A stretch of DNA of 64,000 bases from Pseudoflavitalea rhizosphaerae. GTDB lineage: Bacteria; Bacteroidota; Bacteroidia; Chitinophagales; Chitinophagaceae. This document shows positions 63,127 to 64,000 of the stretch, one piece after another; position 1 is the stretch's first letter; each line of letters begins with the position of its first letter. Location: contig NZ_RCSU01000005.1 in assembly GCF_003991355.1 (NCBI RefSeq), forward strand, positions 310,001 to 374,000, given 5' to 3'. Made by a program: the position numbers and the translations under genes. Under the pieces are notes generated by a model. That model searched no databases. It was not told the DNA's origin and saw only the letters and a program-made list of their open reading frames with translations.

Positions 63127-64000
63127 CTACTGCGAAGGATATTTTTTCTCCAGGTATCTATTGTAAAATGTTTCGAGTGCTGAATAATCCGTTTTGAAAT
63201 TGGCGTTCAGCGGGAATTCAGGTGTGGGGAAGTAATGTGTAGGCCTGAGCCAGTTGGGAATATGCTGTAGCAGGTGCATATTCTCTTCAAGTTTGAACCC
63301 TGGTGTGCTGGTGAAGAATAATCCGATGGTCATGTATTTGCGTGAAAAGATAGCGGCTGCATCGTTGATGGGGCCGATACCGGAGAAAACATATTCCAGG
63401 TTATTGAGATTGATGCGATGCCCGTAATATTTCACTTCGCGATCCACCCGGCCTGCATAATAGTAGCGGTCCTCCAGCTGACTGAAGATCACTTTATCAC
63501 CTGTTTTGTAATATTGTTCACCATCGTATTCAAAGAAACCGGTGCCTTCCGGCAGATTGAGATAACCTTTGAATGTTTGTTCCCCGCTCACATATAATTC
63601 GCCTTCCAGGTTTCCATCTTCCAGCAATATCGCATTACCCAGGTAAGCTTTGCTGCCGATATTGAGCTGGCCGATGCTTACCACACGGTTCCAGGTATGG
63701 AATTCCTTTTCCACTTTGTAGGCAGAGCAATAGATACTGAGTTCTGTGGGACCGTAGCAATTGTAAATGCCTGCATGTGGAAAATGCTCTCTTAATAATT
63801 GTACATCTGAATCGTAAAGAGGTTCTCCGCAGAAGAGGAAATGCTTTGTTCTGTTTGGAGAAATGTAAAAAAGCAATTGTTGTTTTTGCAGGATGCGCAG
63901 CATGGACGGCAATAAGCAGAAGATGCTGCATTGGTTATATTGTTCGCTGTTGAGCAGGTGGTCCGTATCGATATGCGATATGGCAGCGCCATTAGTCCAT
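63127..64000 (-). CDS. Adenylating enzyme (AMP-binding, DltA/NRPS A-domain-like), 5' end missing
   Basis: The reading frame enters from the window edge (no start is visible) and ends at a stop at 63127, giving the last 290 residues of an ANL-superfamily enzyme. Visible motifs are NCYGPTELSIYCSAY (A5), GELYVSGEQTFKGYLN (A6), YYKTGDKVIF (A7), YYAGRVDREVKYYGHRINLN (A8, a variant of GRxDxQVKIxGxRIE) and FPLNANFKTDYSAL, where the Lys matches the catalytic A10 Lys. No carrier-protein domain follows, so this is a stand-alone adenylating enzyme, like DltA or those serving single carrier proteins. The activated acid is unknown. The gene converges with NamZ across the repeat copy 3. Neighbouring genes beyond the edge would identify its pathway. 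Confidence 0.85.
   Translation of the reverse strand, partial: WTNGAAISHIDTDHLLNSEQYNQCSIFCLLPSMLRILQKQQLLFYISPNRTKHFLFCGEPLYDSDVQLLREHFPHAGIYNCYGPTELSIYCSAYKVEKEFHTWNRVVSIGQLNIGSKAYLGNAILLEDGNLEGELYVSGEQTFKGYLNLPEGTGFFEYDGEQYYKTGDKVIFSQLEDRYYYAGRVDREVKYYGHRINLNNLEYVFSGIGPINDAAAIFSRKYMTIGLFFTSTPGFKLEENMHLLQHIPNWLRPTHYFPTPEFPLNANFKTDYSALETFYNRYLEKKYPSQ

Overview
The window looks like chromosomal DNA of a Bacteroidota bacterium, most likely a soil or plant-associated member of the Chitinophagaceae (Chitinophaga/Pseudobacter/Niastella type). The reasons are two SusC/SusD pairs, an ECF sigma/FecR anti-sigma cassette, a type IX secretion (T9SS) C-terminal domain, many SCKK/GCRK-type lipoproteins, TlpA-like thioredoxins with DUF4369-like N-terminal parts, and promoters of the Bacteroidota form TTTG-N~19-TAnnTTTG. 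I see no rRNA, tRNA, CRISPR array, prophage or transposase. The genus is an inference.

Layout. 1-1740 (minus): truncated aminoglycoside-phosphotransferase-like gene and an MFS efflux pump. 1870-8774 (minus): tight four-gene operon of TonB-dependent receptor, DUF4876-like lipoprotein, DUF6850-like outer-membrane barrel and di-heme cytochrome c peroxidase. 9084-9589: two damaged small secreted genes. 9764-21551: a lipoprotein and a four-gene secreted set (beta-helix protein, 1868-residue CARDB protein, propeller-like protein, MopE-repeat protein with a T9SS tail). 21666-26631: orphan FecR-like membrane protein, Prc/Tsp protease, two TlpA-like lipid- or cell-envelope thioredoxins. 26901-27311 (minus): small lipoprotein. 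27470-30098: TPR histidine kinase and LuxR-type response regulator.

30466-45721 is an alginate-utilisation locus: SusC, SusD, a third surface lipoprotein, a GntR/FCD regulator, PL6 and PL17 lyases, a KdgF-like cupin, an alpha/beta-hydrolase esterase, a hexuronate-type MFS importer and an SDR likely to reduce DEH. Its promoter carries a UxuR/ExuR-like palindrome directly behind the -7 box, the likely site of the GntR regulator. DEH would leave the locus as 2-keto-3-deoxygluconate; the kinase and aldolase are not in the window.

45878-57232: a methyltransferase, then an ECF sigma/FecR/SusC(STN)/SusD import locus with a metallohydrolase-like lipoprotein that lacks HExxH, an LEA14-like lipoprotein, a small barrel and an S41 protease-like lipoprotein. 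57327-58991: two multi-pass membrane proteins around a winged-helix regulator, with the same palindromic operator in front of both. 59381-64000: TonB receptor (minus), NamZ-type muramidase (plus) and a truncated adenylating enzyme (minus).

The most unusual non-coding signal is a roughly 105-125 bp palindromic element made of four short hairpins sharing a TCGCC-NNN-GGCGA core. Three copies occur (30114, 59257, 62996), each directly after a gene end. A second, unrelated 150-bp nested inverted repeat lies at 43456. All assignments are from reading the sequence; no database search was run.
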